A DNA stretch of 64,000 nt from Diacronema lutheri (taxonomy: Eukaryota > Haptophyta > Pavlovophyceae > Pavlovales > Pavlovaceae): assembly GCA_019448385.1 (NCBI GenBank), contig JAGTXO010000041.1:1-64000 (forward strand). The letters are read 5' to 3'. A program made the translations under genes and the position numbers. Shown here piece after piece: positions 39,671-51,194 of this stretch (its first letter is position 1; every line of letters starts with the position of its first letter). The notes beneath the pieces are model-generated. The model did no database searches, was not told the DNA's origin, and was given only the letters and a program-made list of their open reading frames with translations.

Positions 39671-40225
39671 TCAATCGTACAGGAATATTCTGGACGCAAT
39701 ATCCGCGACCATCCAGTCGACGCCCGCGACGAGCCCCTCGCCCGTAACCGCCGAGCACGAGCAGATGCACCAGTGCCGCCTGGTGATGGCGTCCAGCCCG
39801 AGGACCTGCTGGATCTCTTCGGGGCTGAGCGCGCCCACAATGTCCTGCTTGTTCGCGAATACGAGCAATGACGCGCCGGCGAGCCGCTCCTCGACGAGGA
39901 GCTTCTCGAGCTCGGCCTTGCAGTCGAGCAGCCGCCGCTTGTCCGCGCTGTCGACGACCCAGATGAGCCCGTCGGTCTGCTCGAAGTAGTTGCGCCAATA
40001 TGAGCGGAGCGAGGTCTGCCCGCCAATGTCCCACAGGTTGAGCTTGTACTCCTTGTACTCGAGCGTCTTGATGTTGAAGCCGAGCGTCGGTGCGATCGTG
40101 TCAATGTCCTCGCCGTTGAACTTCTTCACGATCGTCGTCTTGCCCGCGTTGTCGAGGCCGAGGACGAGCAGCCGCAGCTCGCGCTCCTTCTGCTTTACCT
40201 TCTTCAGGATGGTGAGCAGGCCCAT
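39671..40225 (-). CDS. ARL2: ADP-ribosylation factor-like protein 2 (ARL2)
   Basis: This small GTPase acts in tubulin cofactor folding and as release factor for lipidated cargo. The length of 184 residues equals that of animal ARL2. It opens [20 protein letters not shown], close to ARL2 rather than ARF. Nucleotide-binding motifs are intact: GLDNAGKTT (P-loop), the switch I segment [18 protein letters not shown] (switch II), and NKQD. Ser/Ala (CSAVTGEG) closes the pocket. The gene is intronless. Its start lies 70 bases from that of the divergent MORN gene, so the two must share a promoter region. Confidence 0.95.
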   Translation of the reverse strand: MGLLTILKKVKQKERELRLLVLGLDNAGKTTIVKKFNGEDIDTIAPTLGFNIKTLEYKEYKLNLWDIGGQTSLRSYWRNYFEQTDGLIWVVDSADKRRLLDCKAELEKLLVEERLAGASLLVFANKQDIVGALSPEEIQQVLGLDAITRRHWCICSCSAVTGEGLVAGVDWMVADIASRIFLYD

Positions 40226-40295
40226 AGCCGCAGCGCGCAATGCCCTGCGCCGAGGCCTCGCCTGCGCAGCACGCCACACGGGTTGCGGATGACCG

Positions 40296-42242
40296 TTGGA
40301 CAACCACCCCACAATGGCGTGGCGGTCTAGCTGCGCGTGGAAGCCCGGCGCGGACATCTCCGCCGGGCCTGTACCGCCGCCCGCACCGGCGGCGCGGCCG
40401 CAGCCGGCCGTCGAGGTATTGTCAAACCAGGCCATCGTCGCGCTTCGCCTCGCGTTCAACCAGGCCGCGTCCGAGCGGCACGTGGACGAGGCGGAGTTTG
40501 CCGCGTGGGTCGCCAAGCAGCGGCCCGCCGCCGGCGAACGGCGGGGTGCAAGCGCGCGCCCGGCGGAGAGCGAGCAGCGCGGCGCGCGCGCGCCGCTGCC
40601 GTCAGCTGGCGCGCCGCGGCGAGCTGCGCGTTCGCCCACCTCGGGCGCCTCGTTGCGCAAGCCGGCGGCAACGGCCGCGCGCGCGCCGCCGGCCGCGCTG
40701 CTCGCCGCCGCGCCGCGCGCCGCGCCCGCGGGTCTCGACGAGGCGCGTGTCTCGGTGCGCGCCCTCGTGCGCAAGCTGCACGCCGCGCACACCGTGACGA
40801 GCAGCGGCGGACGACTGCTCGGCGCGCCGCACGTGCACGCGCCATCGCCGGCAGCGCGCGACCGCGACCGGCCACGTCTCGTTCTTCCGCGCGCCCTCGT
40901 CGGCGCGCTCAACTCGATGGCGCCCGCGACCGTGCTCGCGTGGGAGGACGTGCTCGCGCCCAAGGGCGAGCGCGCGCGTGCGGAGGACACGGCCGCGGCC
41001 AAGATCCAGGCGCGCGCGCGCGGCAAGGCGTCGCGGCGCGCGCGCGGTCGGAAGGCGGTCGCGGCGACGGCGTTGCAGCGGCATGCGCGCGGCCGTGCGG
41101 TCCGCGTCAGGGCGGCGACGCGCGCCAAGGCGGCGACGGGCGAGCGCGGCGCAAAGGCGGAGGGCAGAGCCGCGCTGCCCACCGGTCCGCCGCTCGGAGC
41201 TGCGCGCGGTCCGCTCGTGGGTGCAGCCGCCGCCGGCGCGAACGGCGTCGACGCACCGGACGCACCGGACTCGGCAAGCGACGCGCGCGACGCGCGGCGC
41301 GACACGGCCGCTGCAGCCATCCAGCGGCACGCGCGCGCTCGCGCTCGCGCGCCGACGGCGGCAAGATTGGGGGCTTTGTCGCCACCTCCGCCGTCGCGCG
41401 AGCCGCCGCCGCCGCCGCCGTCCGCGCACGCCGGCGCAGTGCCGCCCGCCGCGCGCGCGGCGGGCGGCACTGCGGTCGCGCTTGGCGACGTCGCGCCGTG
41501 CGCGCCGCCCTCGGCCGCGGCCGCGCGGCCCGGGTTGCACTGGCCTTTGAATTTGAGCGCGGGTTCGTGGGCCTTTGTGACGATCTTGCTGCGCGAGGCG
41601 AGTGTAGAGGGGGCAGACGGGGGGGCAGGAGGCGCGCAGGCGCGTGGCGGGCAGCGCGCGCGGCTCGACGGCGCGCACCTCCCGCTGCGGATTGCGCTGC
41701 GCTCGCCGCATGCCGTCACGCGCTCCGGTGCGCTGCCCGAGCTGCTCGTCGGGCCGGCGGGCGGCGCGAGGCCCACGGCCATTCGCTGGCTCTGCCGTTC
41801 GGTGCGCGCCGAGGGCTGGTCGCGCGCCGCGGCGGGCGATGGCGGCGTGTGGAGCGGCTGGAGCACCTCCGTTCGGCTCGTCGCGCCCAGCCACGCGCGC
41901 GCCGCGCCTGCGCGCGCGGAGGGCGGCGCGGCTTGCGCGGATTCGTCGCGCGTGGGCGAGGCGACACCTGGTCTCTTCACGGTTGGGGTGCACGTGCCCA
42001 CGGGCGCCAAGGAGGGCGCAGGTCGCGGCCTCGTGCTCAGCGTGACCGCGCTTGGCACGAGCGTGGCCGTCGCGCTCGGCGCGGGCGTGGCTGAAGCGCA
42101 GGGCGGCGCGCACGCGCGCGCGCCGGTGCGCGCGGGCGGGCCCGAGGTGCGCGAGACGCAGCGTGTGCTCGCGCAGCCGCGCGCGCCGCTCGCCGCGCCC
42201 GCAGCACCGCCTGCCCCAGGCGCCGCCGCCGCCGCCGCCGTT

Positions 42243-42283
<41 letters not shown>

Positions 42284-45067
42284 TGGCTCGGCTGAAGACG
42301 CACGTGCAGCCGATCGCTCAGGGGGTGGAGGCGCGTTTGCTTTGCCTGAGGGCATGGTTGCGTATGCGGGCCATCTCGTCGAGGGCTTGCCGACCGGTTC
42401 TCAGGGCGAATGCGTATATGCTGACGGCTCGCGGTATGCGGGTGGCTTCTGGTACGGCAGGCGGAGCGGCACGGGCACGTTCACGACGGCAGACGGGCGC
42501 GGCAGCGTGAGCGGCAGCTGGGCGGAGGACAGCGTGCTTGACGGCTGTGCACACGGCGACGGTGGTTTCGTCTCCAATGACGCCGGCAGCGGCGTGCGGC
42601 AGGTGGGCGGCGGGCGGTGGGTCGCCGAAGTGTGGCACGCGGGCGCACTGCGAGGCGTCTGCGCGCACGGAGCAGTAGTGGAAGCCGCCAACGCGGCTGG
42701 CGAGCTCGCAGAGCCCGCGGCGGCGCGGTGTGCCGCGCTGTGCCTCTTCGGCACTGAAGATGCGGCGCGCGCTGCGTACGGCGCGCAGGCGGCACAACTC
42801 TGCTTCTCGCACCGCGGGCGCATACTGCACGGCAGGCGGCACGGCTTCGGTACCTCGTCGTATCGGGTGAGTCGCTGCGCTGCCCGCCCGCCCGCCCGCC
42901 CGCGCCCCGCCGGCGCGGTCCGGGCCGTGGCCTCCGCGCGCGCGGTCCGGGCCGTGCCCACCGCGCGCGCGGTCCGGGCCGTGGCCTCCGCGCGCGCGCT
43001 TGGGCTCGAGGCCACCGGCTCTGAGCGCCCCGCCTCCGTCGCCCTCTCGCTGCGTAGGACGGCTGCTTTCTCGAAGGGCATTGGCTGGCTGACGCGCTCT
43101 CGCACGGCGGCACGGGCCGCATCCCACTGCAGCTCGGCATGTACGAGGGCGAGCTCGCGCCCGCGCCGCCCGCAGACACGCGCGCGCGCGGCCCGGCGGC
43201 CAGCCCGCGCACTGTACCCGACGGGTGGGGCGCGTACACGCAGGGCCCGTCGCCGATGCACGCGGAGCTCGACGCGCGCGCCCGGCTGACGCCGCTCGTG
43301 GGCGCGCGACTGGGCGCTGTGCTGGAGGGCGGCAGTTACGCCTCGGTTTCGTCGTCGTCGGCACTACAGCTCGCACACACCTGGCGGGCGGTGCAGGCAC
43401 GCGCGGACGGGCGCGCGGACGGCGTGCACGGCGACGGTGCCAACGCGCCGTCGCCGCCGCAGCCGCCGCAGCCGCCGGGCAGAGCGCCCACCGACCCGAC
43501 CGCCGACGCCGACGCCGCCCGCCTGCCGCGCGCGCCCGACGCCGCGCGCGCTCGATCCGACGGAAACGGCGGCGGCGCCGGTGGTTCGCCGCCGCGCGCG
43601 CCGCCTGCCGTGCCGACGGGCGGGTCGCAGCTTGTGGGCGAGTGGCGCGCGGGCAGGCCGTTCAGCGCAGACGGCGGCGGCGAGGGCGGCTCGAGCTGGT
43701 GGCAATGCACGCCCTGTGCGTCGCTCGAGTGGTGGTACAGAGGAGGCTGGCTGGGCGGGCTGCGGCATGGCGAGGGGACGTGCGTCTACTACGAGCGCGC
43801 GCTGCTCGAGCGCGCCGCGCGCGCCGACGTGCCGGGCAGCGCGCCATCCGTCGAGCCGCTCGCCGTCTTCTCGGGAGAGTGGAGGCATGGCCGGTGGGAC
43901 GGAAACGGCACGCTACGCACGTCGCAGCCCGCGCGCACGCTCGTCGGCCAGTTTCGCGGCGGGCTGCGCGCCGCGGCGGTGCGCGTGCAGCTCAGCCCAG
44001 ACGGCGCGCTCTACACTGGCGAGATGGCCAACGGCGTGCGCGCGGGCGTTGGAATGAGCGTCGAGCCGCCGCCGCCGCACGCGTCGAGCACTGATGTCCC
44101 CGTCGAGTACCTTGGCGAATGGTTCGACGATTTGCCGCACGGCCTGGGCAAGCGGACGGACAGCGCGGGTGAGTTCGAGGGCGCATTTGAACGAGGCGTG
44201 CCGCATGGCGCCGGTGTGCTGCGCAAGCGGACGGGTGCCGTTTTCCGAGGCACGTGGGTCTTAGGGGTGATGGAGGGGCGAGGCCGCGCGCTGCCCGCCG
44301 ACGGCGCGCGCGCGGACGGCGCGCGCGCGGGCGGCGCGCGCCGCTGGACAGAGGGCGTGTGGGTGCACGGCGCGCTCGACTTCGCCTCGGTCGATCGCGG
44401 CACCGCGCGCGTCGACGGCGACGGCGCGTACGAGGGCTCGCTGCGCAGCGGCGAGCCCCACGGCGCGGGCAGAGCACACTGGGCCAACGGCGACACGATC
44501 GACGGCGTGTGGGCGCACGGCGAGCTCGACACGGAGCAGCCGGGCATGTGCGTGCGCACCGCGCCCAACGGCGACCGGTTCGTAGGCGAGTGCCGGGGCG
44601 GCACGGCCGCGTTCCCGCGCCCGCACGGCTTTGGCGCGCTCATGACGGCCAGCGGCGACCGGTGCGAGGGCTCGTGGGTGGACGGGATGCCGCAGGACTG
44701 CGACGGCGTGCTGACGCTCGACGGGCAGCGCTACGAGGGCGCGTGGCGCGGCGGCGTGCGCACGGGCCGCGGCAAGCTCTCGTGGCCCTCGGGCGATGAG
44801 TACGAGGGCCATTTCGTGGAGGGGCTGCCGCATGGGCGTGGCGAGCAGCGATATGAGGATGGCTCGATCTATCGCGGGCTCTGGCGGAGGGGCGTGCCGC
44901 ATGGCCGAGGGCAGCTCATCGAGCCCAGTGGCCGCGCCACCGACGCCCAATGGGCCGACGGCAAGCAGGTGGGCGCGCCGGTCGAGCCGACTCCTCGCCC
45001 GTCGGTGCGCATTCATGCGGACGGTTTCTCCGCTTGGCCTAAGGCTGCCCATGTGGACACGTCCTGA
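40296..45067 (+). CDS. Large IQ- and MORN-repeat protein
   Basis: Two exons (40296-42866 and 43058-45067) join in phase 0 over a GTGAGT...GTAG intron, giving 1,526 residues. The first third has basic IQ-like helices ([48 protein letters not shown]) able to bind calmodulin. A middle part reads like a beta-sandwich ([13 protein letters not shown] region with WSGWSTSV). From about residue 690 on there are a dozen or more MORN repeats such as [50 protein letters not shown] and [16 protein letters not shown]. The splice restores one ([16 protein letters not shown]). MORN arrays bind lipids or scaffold membranes and cytoskeleton. The intron holds a GCCC microsatellite and three copies of a GGTCCGGGCCGTG-containing unit. 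An ATG at 40314 is an alternative start. Confidence 0.88.
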
Positions 45068-45168
45068 AGGCATGTGCGTGCCCGTTCCATGCCAAGCCAC
45101 CTTGCCGGGCGCGTCGATGACGAGGCGTCGTCCCCCCCCCCCCCCCCCCCCCCTCATCAGCTCAACTT
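45068..45168. other. Convergent 3' gap with a poly-C run
   Basis: Only about 100 bases separate the stops of the MORN and potassium-channel genes. A C run of about 20 lies at 45134-45153. No standard AATAAA signal is seen. Confidence 0.7.
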
Positions 45169-47841
45169 TCACACGCGCTCACCCGTGTCCGCCGCATCAA
45201 TTGCGGTGGCGTCGGCCGCGACTCGCCGCACGAGTCGCGCCTCGGGCGGTGGCGCCGGCATCGCGCCGTCGCGCGACGAGCACAGCAGCGCCGCCGGCGC
45301 GGGCGTCGCGCCATCCCTGGCGCAGGGCCGTGCGCTCACGCGCGAGGGCGAGCTCTCTGCGCACGTCGGGTCGACCGACGGCGCGTGGCCGCCGGCTTTG
45401 TGCAGCGCGCTCAGCTTGCCTGCGCGCAGCGCGCGCGCCGCCGCCGCATCGCCGTTGAACGAGCCAAAGGCCACCTCGCGCTTGATCGTGCCGCGCCACG
45501 CCGAGGCCTGCACGACTCGCGTCTGCGCGGCGCGGTCGTCGAGCGCGCCCTCGAGCGACACGCCGTGTTTGACGAGCTGGGTGCGCAGCGTGGCGAGCAC
45601 GGCCGCGAGCTGCTCTTGCTGCTCGCTCAGCTGCTCCTGCACCTGGCCGAGCATCAAATCCACGTTCGTGCGCTGCACGGCAAGGACAGATCGGACGAGA
45701 TGGAGCGTTGAGCCCGGCCTGCATGCGCCGCCGCCGTAGCGCGCCTGCAGGCGGAGGAGCGTGTGGTTGCGCCTCTCAATCTCCATCACCTTGAGCTCCT
45801 CGTCAAAGTTTGCACCGATGATCGTGATGGGCAGCGAGATGGTGAGCAGGCCGCTCACCATGCACAGCGCTGCAATCGCCTTGCCCTCGCGTGTCACGAC
45901 AGTGCGCTCGCCGTACCCTACCGTCGTCATTGTGACCAGCGCGAACCAGCCGGAGGAGAATATGTCCTCAAAGGGCGACTGCGAGCCGTCCTCGCGCAAG
46001 AAGCACTGGCAGCTGGCGTGGTACGTTCCCTGCTCTGCGAAGAACATGAGCGCCGCGAAGAGGACCACGCCGAGCCCGACGACAAACAGCAGCCTGCGGA
46101 CCGGACAGCGGACCGGACGGCAGCGGACGCGAGGCGCCGCGGGGAGGTCGGCAGCGGGTGAGGCGCGCCGGGTGAGCGCCGCGCGAGATGGCAGCGGTAG
46201 CCGGCGACGAGCGCGCCGCCCCCGGTCCGGGAGACGGCGGCGTGCCGCCCCCGGTCCGGGAGGCGGCGGCGTGCCGCACCCGGTCCGGGGGGCGGCGGTG
46301 GCGTGCGAAGACGGTGCGAGCAGGGCCGGCGCACGAGGTGAAACCGTCGAAAAGGCAGCGTTCGCGAGCCCGCGCGCACATTAGAATAGCGTTGAGCGAG
46401 CGCGCGAGCGTGCGCATGAGCACGACGACGCCCTTGAACGATTTGCTCAACTTTAAAACGCGCAGCACGCGTACGAGCCGCAGGATGCGGATCACCGCGA
46501 GGCGGCCCAGTTGCGATTCGCTGCTCGCCGCCATGTCGGAGGCGCTCCGCACAAGCAGCTCGATGTAGAAGGGCGCGATCGAGCACAGGTCGACCACGTT
46601 GAGTGGTGCGCGCAAGAAGGCACCGCGTGACGGGACTCGGCCGGCAGCGTCGCGGTCGCCTGTGCGCGACCGAGCGGCGCCGTGCGGCGCGGCGCGCGCA
46701 CGCGGCGCTCGGCGCTGTCAACAGCGCTGCCGAGCCCACGCCTCGTGCCCGCGCTTCGAAGCGAACACGCGGTGGACTGGGCCGGGGCCGGGGGCGGGGG
46801 CGGGGGCGGGGGCACGGACGAGCGCGCGCGCGCGCGCGCGCTTGGCCACTCACCCGCCACGAGAAAGCGCGCGACAAAGTCGGCGGTGAAGATGATGATG
46901 CACGCGAGCTCGGTGGAGGCCCACGGCTCGGCATAGCCCAACGGGCTGCACACCCGGCGCAGCTGCGGCGAGTCAAGCTCGACGGCCGCGCGCGCGTAGT
47001 CGGCGCCGCGCGGCGCTGAGACCCAGCGGCAGTCGCGGTCGGACGAGGCGACAAAGCCAAGCACTGAGAGGCAGATGACGCACAGCATGAACACCGAGTG
47101 CACGCGCGCCTACGCGGGAGCGCGAGACGTTGCGCGGCGCGGCGCGGCACGGTGCGGCGCGGCACACGGCACCCGCACGGCAGCGCACGGCGGCGCGTGG
47201 CTCGAGGGGTGGAGAGGCAGCACCGCATTTCTCCGCGCCCAAATGTGCGCACGCGCGTGCGCGGGCTCGCGTCCGGCGCACACCAGCATGGAAAAGGTGG
47301 GATCATCCAGCGTGAACCACACCCGCTGACGTAGCGTCGCCTTCCGCCGCATCGCCTGCTCCTCGCGCGCGAGCTCCTGCTCAATGTCTTCAAACCGCCC
47401 GCCGTTGGTGCTCTCGCCGCGCTGCAGGGCACGCTCAGCGTGCGGTGCGATCGAGCGGAGGGCGCTGCGCGAGACCTCGGCGGCGGCCGCTGGAGCGTCG
47501 CCCGCACCGCCGGCGAGCCCGCGCGTAGACGCGCCGCTCAGCGACAGAGGTGTTCGTGCGCCGCACTCGCGCGCCAAGCCCGCGCCCCGCGACGCGAGTG
47601 GCGGCGTCGCGTCCGCGTCCGTCGTCGACAACGATGGCGCCACGGCGGGCATGGGTTCCACGGCGGGCATAGGCTCCGTGGGGATATCTCCCCGCGAGCA
47701 GCTGTGCCCGTGCACGGCGCCCGCTTGGCGCCCCAGCGTGTCCGCCGAGAGGAGCTGCACGACCAGCAGTCCCCTCCCTCCCCCGTTAGTACTGTGCTCG
47801 CAACAGTTGGGTACTTGTAACTCCATACCGCCATACGCCAC
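45169..47841 (-). CDS. Voltage-gated potassium channel (Kv type, six TM segments)
   Basis: Four exons (47284-47841, 46854-47109, 46380-46635, 45169-46093) fit with phases 0, 1 and 2 and give 664 residues. The splices rebuild the channel: S1 VHSVFMLCVICLSVLGF, S2 ELACIIIFTADFVARFLV, the S2-S3 link AVPSRGAFLRAPLNVVDL, S4 with Arg/Lys at every third position (RILRLVRVLRVLKLSK), S5 LLFVVGLGVVLFAALMFF, the pore TMTTVGYGE and S6 GLLTISLPITIIGANF. TVGYG is the potassium filter. LPI replaces the usual PVP hinge in S6. No T1 domain is evident in the 186-residue N-terminus. The C-terminal 200 residues begin with a coiled coil (VQEQLSEQQEQLAAVL). Introns 2 and 3 hold GGGGGC and GGTCCGGGA-type repeats. 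Its start lies 11 bases from that of DHODH. Confidence 0.92.
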
Positions 47842-47852
47842 AAGAATTTATA

Positions 47853-49088
47853 ATGTCCTCCCGACGCGTGGCGCTGGTGGGCGCGGGCATCGGCGGCGCG
47901 TGCGGCGCGTACTTCGCCTACTCGCGCACGCGACGCGGCGAGCTGTACGCAATGGTGAAGCCGGCGCTCGACCTGGCCGACGCCGAGCGCGTCCACCGCC
48001 TCGGCATTCACGTCGGCGCGCGCCCGTGGCTCGTGCGGCTGCTCGGCTTTGGCGACGCACGGCCCGACGCGCCGAGCCTGCGCAGCGTTGTGTGGGGCAT
48101 CGAGTTTGCAAACCCGATAGGGCTCGCGGCGGGGTACGATAAGAATGGTGAGTCGATGGCCGGCCTCGCCGCGATGGGCTTCGGCTTCGTTGAGGTGGGC
48201 AGCGTGACGCCCGAGCCGCAGCCCGGCAACGCAAAGCCGCGCGTCTTCCGCTTGGCGGCCGACCGCGCGGTCATCAATCGGTACGGCTTCAACTCGGACG
48301 GGATGGAGGCCGTCGCCCGGCGCACCGACGCCTGGCACGCCGCGCGCGACAAGGGCTTCCCGCCCGGTGGCCGCGGCTGCGTGCTGGGCATCAACTTGGG
48401 CAAGAACAAGGCGACCGAAGATTCCGCCGCCGACTACGAGGCTGCCATGGCGCGGCTGGGCGGCGGCGCGGACTACATCGTGGTGAACGTATCGTCGCCC
48501 AACACACCCGGCCTGCGCGCGCTCCAGGCGCGCGCTGAGCTCGAGGCGCTGCTCGGCCGCATGGTGAAGGCGCGCGACGCGCTTCCCCCGGCCGCGCCGT
48601 CGCGCGCGTCGCCTTGCGGTCGTCCAGGCGCGCCAGCCGCAGGGAGGCGGCCATTACTGCTCAAGATTGCACCTGACCTCACCGACGCCGAGCTGCAGGA
48701 CATTGCGGCCGTCGCGCTCCGCGTGCAGATCGACGGCTTGATCGTCTCGAACACGATGACCGCGCGCCCGCCGACGCTCAGCTCGCCGGCGGCCGGCGAG
48801 GCGGGCGGCCTCTCCGGCCAGCCGCTCTTCGACAAGTCGACCGCCGTGCTCTCGCGCATGTACGAGCTGACGGGCGGCAAAGTGCCGCTCATCGGCGTCG
48901 GCGGCGTCGGCGATGCGGGCCAGGCATACAACAAGATTCGCGCGGGCGCGAGCCTCGTCCAGGTGTACACAGCGTTCGCGTACGACGGGCCTCCGCTCGT
49001 GCGCGCGCTCAAGGACGGACTCACCGCGCGCCTCGCCGCTGACGGCTTCGCGTCGGTAGCGGACGCGGTAGGCGCGGACCACAGGTGA
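47853..49088 (+). CDS. DHODH: Dihydroorotate dehydrogenase, class 2 (mitochondrial)
   Basis: The enzyme oxidises dihydroorotate to orotate in pyrimidine synthesis and passes electrons to ubiquinone at the inner mitochondrial membrane. The single frame encodes 411 residues. An N-terminal hydrophobic segment (VALVGAGIGGACGAYFAY) anchors it, as in class 2 enzymes. Family motifs follow: FANPIGLAAGYDKNGE, FVEVGSVTPEPQPGN, INRYGFNSDG, VVNVSSPNTPGLR with the class 2 catalytic Ser, LIVSNTM, and GGVGDAGQAYNKIRAGASLV for FMN phosphate. A short insert rich in Ala and Pro precedes LLLKIAPDLTD. An AT-rich AAGAATTTATA directly precedes the start. It is head-to-head with the potassium channel gene. Confidence 0.97.
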   Translation: MSSRRVALVGAGIGGACGAYFAYSRTRRGELYAMVKPALDLADAERVHRLGIHVGARPWLVRLLGFGDARPDAPSLRSVVWGIEFANPIGLAAGYDKNGESMAGLAAMGFGFVEVGSVTPEPQPGNAKPRVFRLAADRAVINRYGFNSDGMEAVARRTDAWHAARDKGFPPGGRGCVLGINLGKNKATEDSAADYEAAMARLGGGADYIVVNVSSPNTPGLRALQARAELEALLGRMVKARDALPPAAPSRASPCGRPGAPAAGRRPLLLKIAPDLTDAELQDIAAVALRVQIDGLIVSNTMTARPPTLSSPAAGEAGGLSGQPLFDKSTAVLSRMYELTGGKVPLIGVGGVGDAGQAYNKIRAGASLVQVYTAFAYDGPPLVRALKDGLTARLAADGFASVADAVGADHR

Positions 49089-49264
49089 AGACCCCGGATG
49101 AATGAAGTGGGCAATCCGAGACCTGGGCACAGCTTACTAGCCCTGGGCGCGCAAGTGGCCCCCTCCCCCAACGCCTCGCTCGTTACAAAATGATGGTCTG
49201 GGGAGCTGCCTCACCTCAGTGCGAACTCACCCGTTCCCGCCTTGCGCCCTTCGCCCAGTCCCTG

Positions 49265-51163
49265 TCACTGAGCAGCTGGGCGCCCAGAGAGCGTTGACGC
49301 CGGGCCTGACGAGCCGTCAGGACCGTCGGCGCCGGACGAGGCAGGCCGGCGCGCGCTGCTCGCGCTCATGGCCGCGTTCGCCGCCTTGAGCTTCGCGGCC
49401 GCCTCGCTGTGCGCCCATTTGCCGAGGCTGCCAAACGTGCGCGGCGCGGTGCCGTGCGAGTTGGTGCGCACGTGGGTGCCTTTGACCGGCGTCTCGTTGC
49501 CCGGCCCCTCCGCGCCAGCCGGGTGCGACGCGGCAGCTCCCGACGAGAGGTTCATCATGCTCTCGAGCGCGCCGCCCACCGAGCCGCTGCGTGTGAGCTC
49601 GCCGCCACGCGCATCGTCAAACGCCTTGATCACGTCGTCACGCTCCTGCACGCGCACGCGCGCGCGCGCGCGCGGCGCGCGTCGGCTGACGGTTGGGCAC
49701 GCGCAGGTCGGGCGCGCGGGTGCGCGCTCGTGCACGCGCGGCGGAGCGCGCGGCGGTTGTTGCGTGCGCGCGTGCCTTCTTCTTGAGCGGCATCAGGTTG
49801 ACTAAGGAGAGGAGCTGCTTTGCTGAGTAGGCTGAATGTTCGATGCCCCACTCGACCAGCTCGCCCGGCGGCTTGTAAAAGGCCTTCACGTACTCATCCG
49901 CGTGCGCGAGGGATACGGAGCAGCGGAGCACCGACGTGAGCTCAGCCTGCGCCGTGCTCACGTCGATGGACATTTGCGCGCGCCCCTCCTGCGAGCACTT
50001 GCGCGCGGCCGCATATCCCTGCCACGCGCGGCGCAACGGGCGGTGCAACGGCAGCGCGCCGCGTGAACGCCGCCGGCGCGGCGCGACGCGGCGCGGCGCG
50101 GCGCGGCGCGTCGAGGCTCCGCGCGCGTACCTCGACGAGCGCGGCACCGACCGCATCTCCGATCATCGCGTGCAGCCGCGCGGCTGTGAGCGCGGAGAGC
50201 GGCAGGAGCGAAATATGCGTCGACGCGGTGTGCGCAGCGCCCACGAGTTGGTGCACGTACGCCGACTCGCTCGTGCCAATCTCGCGCAGGTCCCACTTGA
50301 CCGCAGCGATGGCGGCGGTCGCTGCCGAGAGGTCAAGCGTCTTTCGCACGAGCGCGCGCAGCAGCGCGTCGTGCAGGTGCGGGATCGCGTCGACGACCTG
50401 TGCGAAGAATGAGGCGACGAGCGCGAGCTGCGGCTGCGCGGCGGCGCCGAGTGCAGTGCAGAGGCGCTGCTCGAAATGCGGTCGTGCTGACTCCAAGACG
50501 GCGGCGAGGAAGGTGAGCGAGTCAGCCGCGCACACGCACTCCTGCGGCCCTAGGCGCGCGCCGAGCGCCGCCGGCTGCGACGGCGGGTGCAGCGTCGCGA
50601 CGAGGCGCTGAGCCGCCTTGCGCATCGCCGACGAGGTCTCGAGCGCGTGCGCGGGCAAGAGCTGCTGCTCGGCCGCGTCCGCCTGCCCCTCGATCAGAAC
50701 ATGGTGCAGCCGTAGGAGGGTCCCCTTGAGACGTGGCGCAAGATGCTCGCCGAGCGGACCTTCGTCCCACCCGGCCGCGCCCACGCGCGCGCCGCCCCAG
50801 AACTGCGTGAAGAGCGCAAGGACGAGCATCTCAAAGAGCGCGCAGATGCCGCTGCACGCGTCCGCCGCGATGGGCTGCAGCGTCGACATGACGTGCGCGT
50901 AGCTGTGGACCATCTTCGCAAAGTTGAGCGCCGTGCCGCTCACGCACAGCGGCCGCCCGTCGTCGCCTGTCGGCGCGGCGGGCGCCGCGGCGGGCTCGGA
51001 CGCCGGCGCGGCGTCGGCGCGCGCGGCGAGCGCGGCCGCGGCGGTGTCCTCGTCGTCCGCAATGCGCCGCAGCTCGCACCACCGCACCCATAGGCCGCGC
51101 ACCGGCGCGGCCGCGCCGCCGCCGCCGACAGCCGCTGCGCCGCGCGCGCCTCGCGCCGCGCTG

Positions 51164-51194
<31 letters not shown>

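Noticed and set aside
40226-42355. 900-residue minus-strand frame running into ARL2
   Set aside because: The part upstream of MGLLTILKK is antisense to the MORN gene and low in complexity. ARL2 has its normal length from the inner start.
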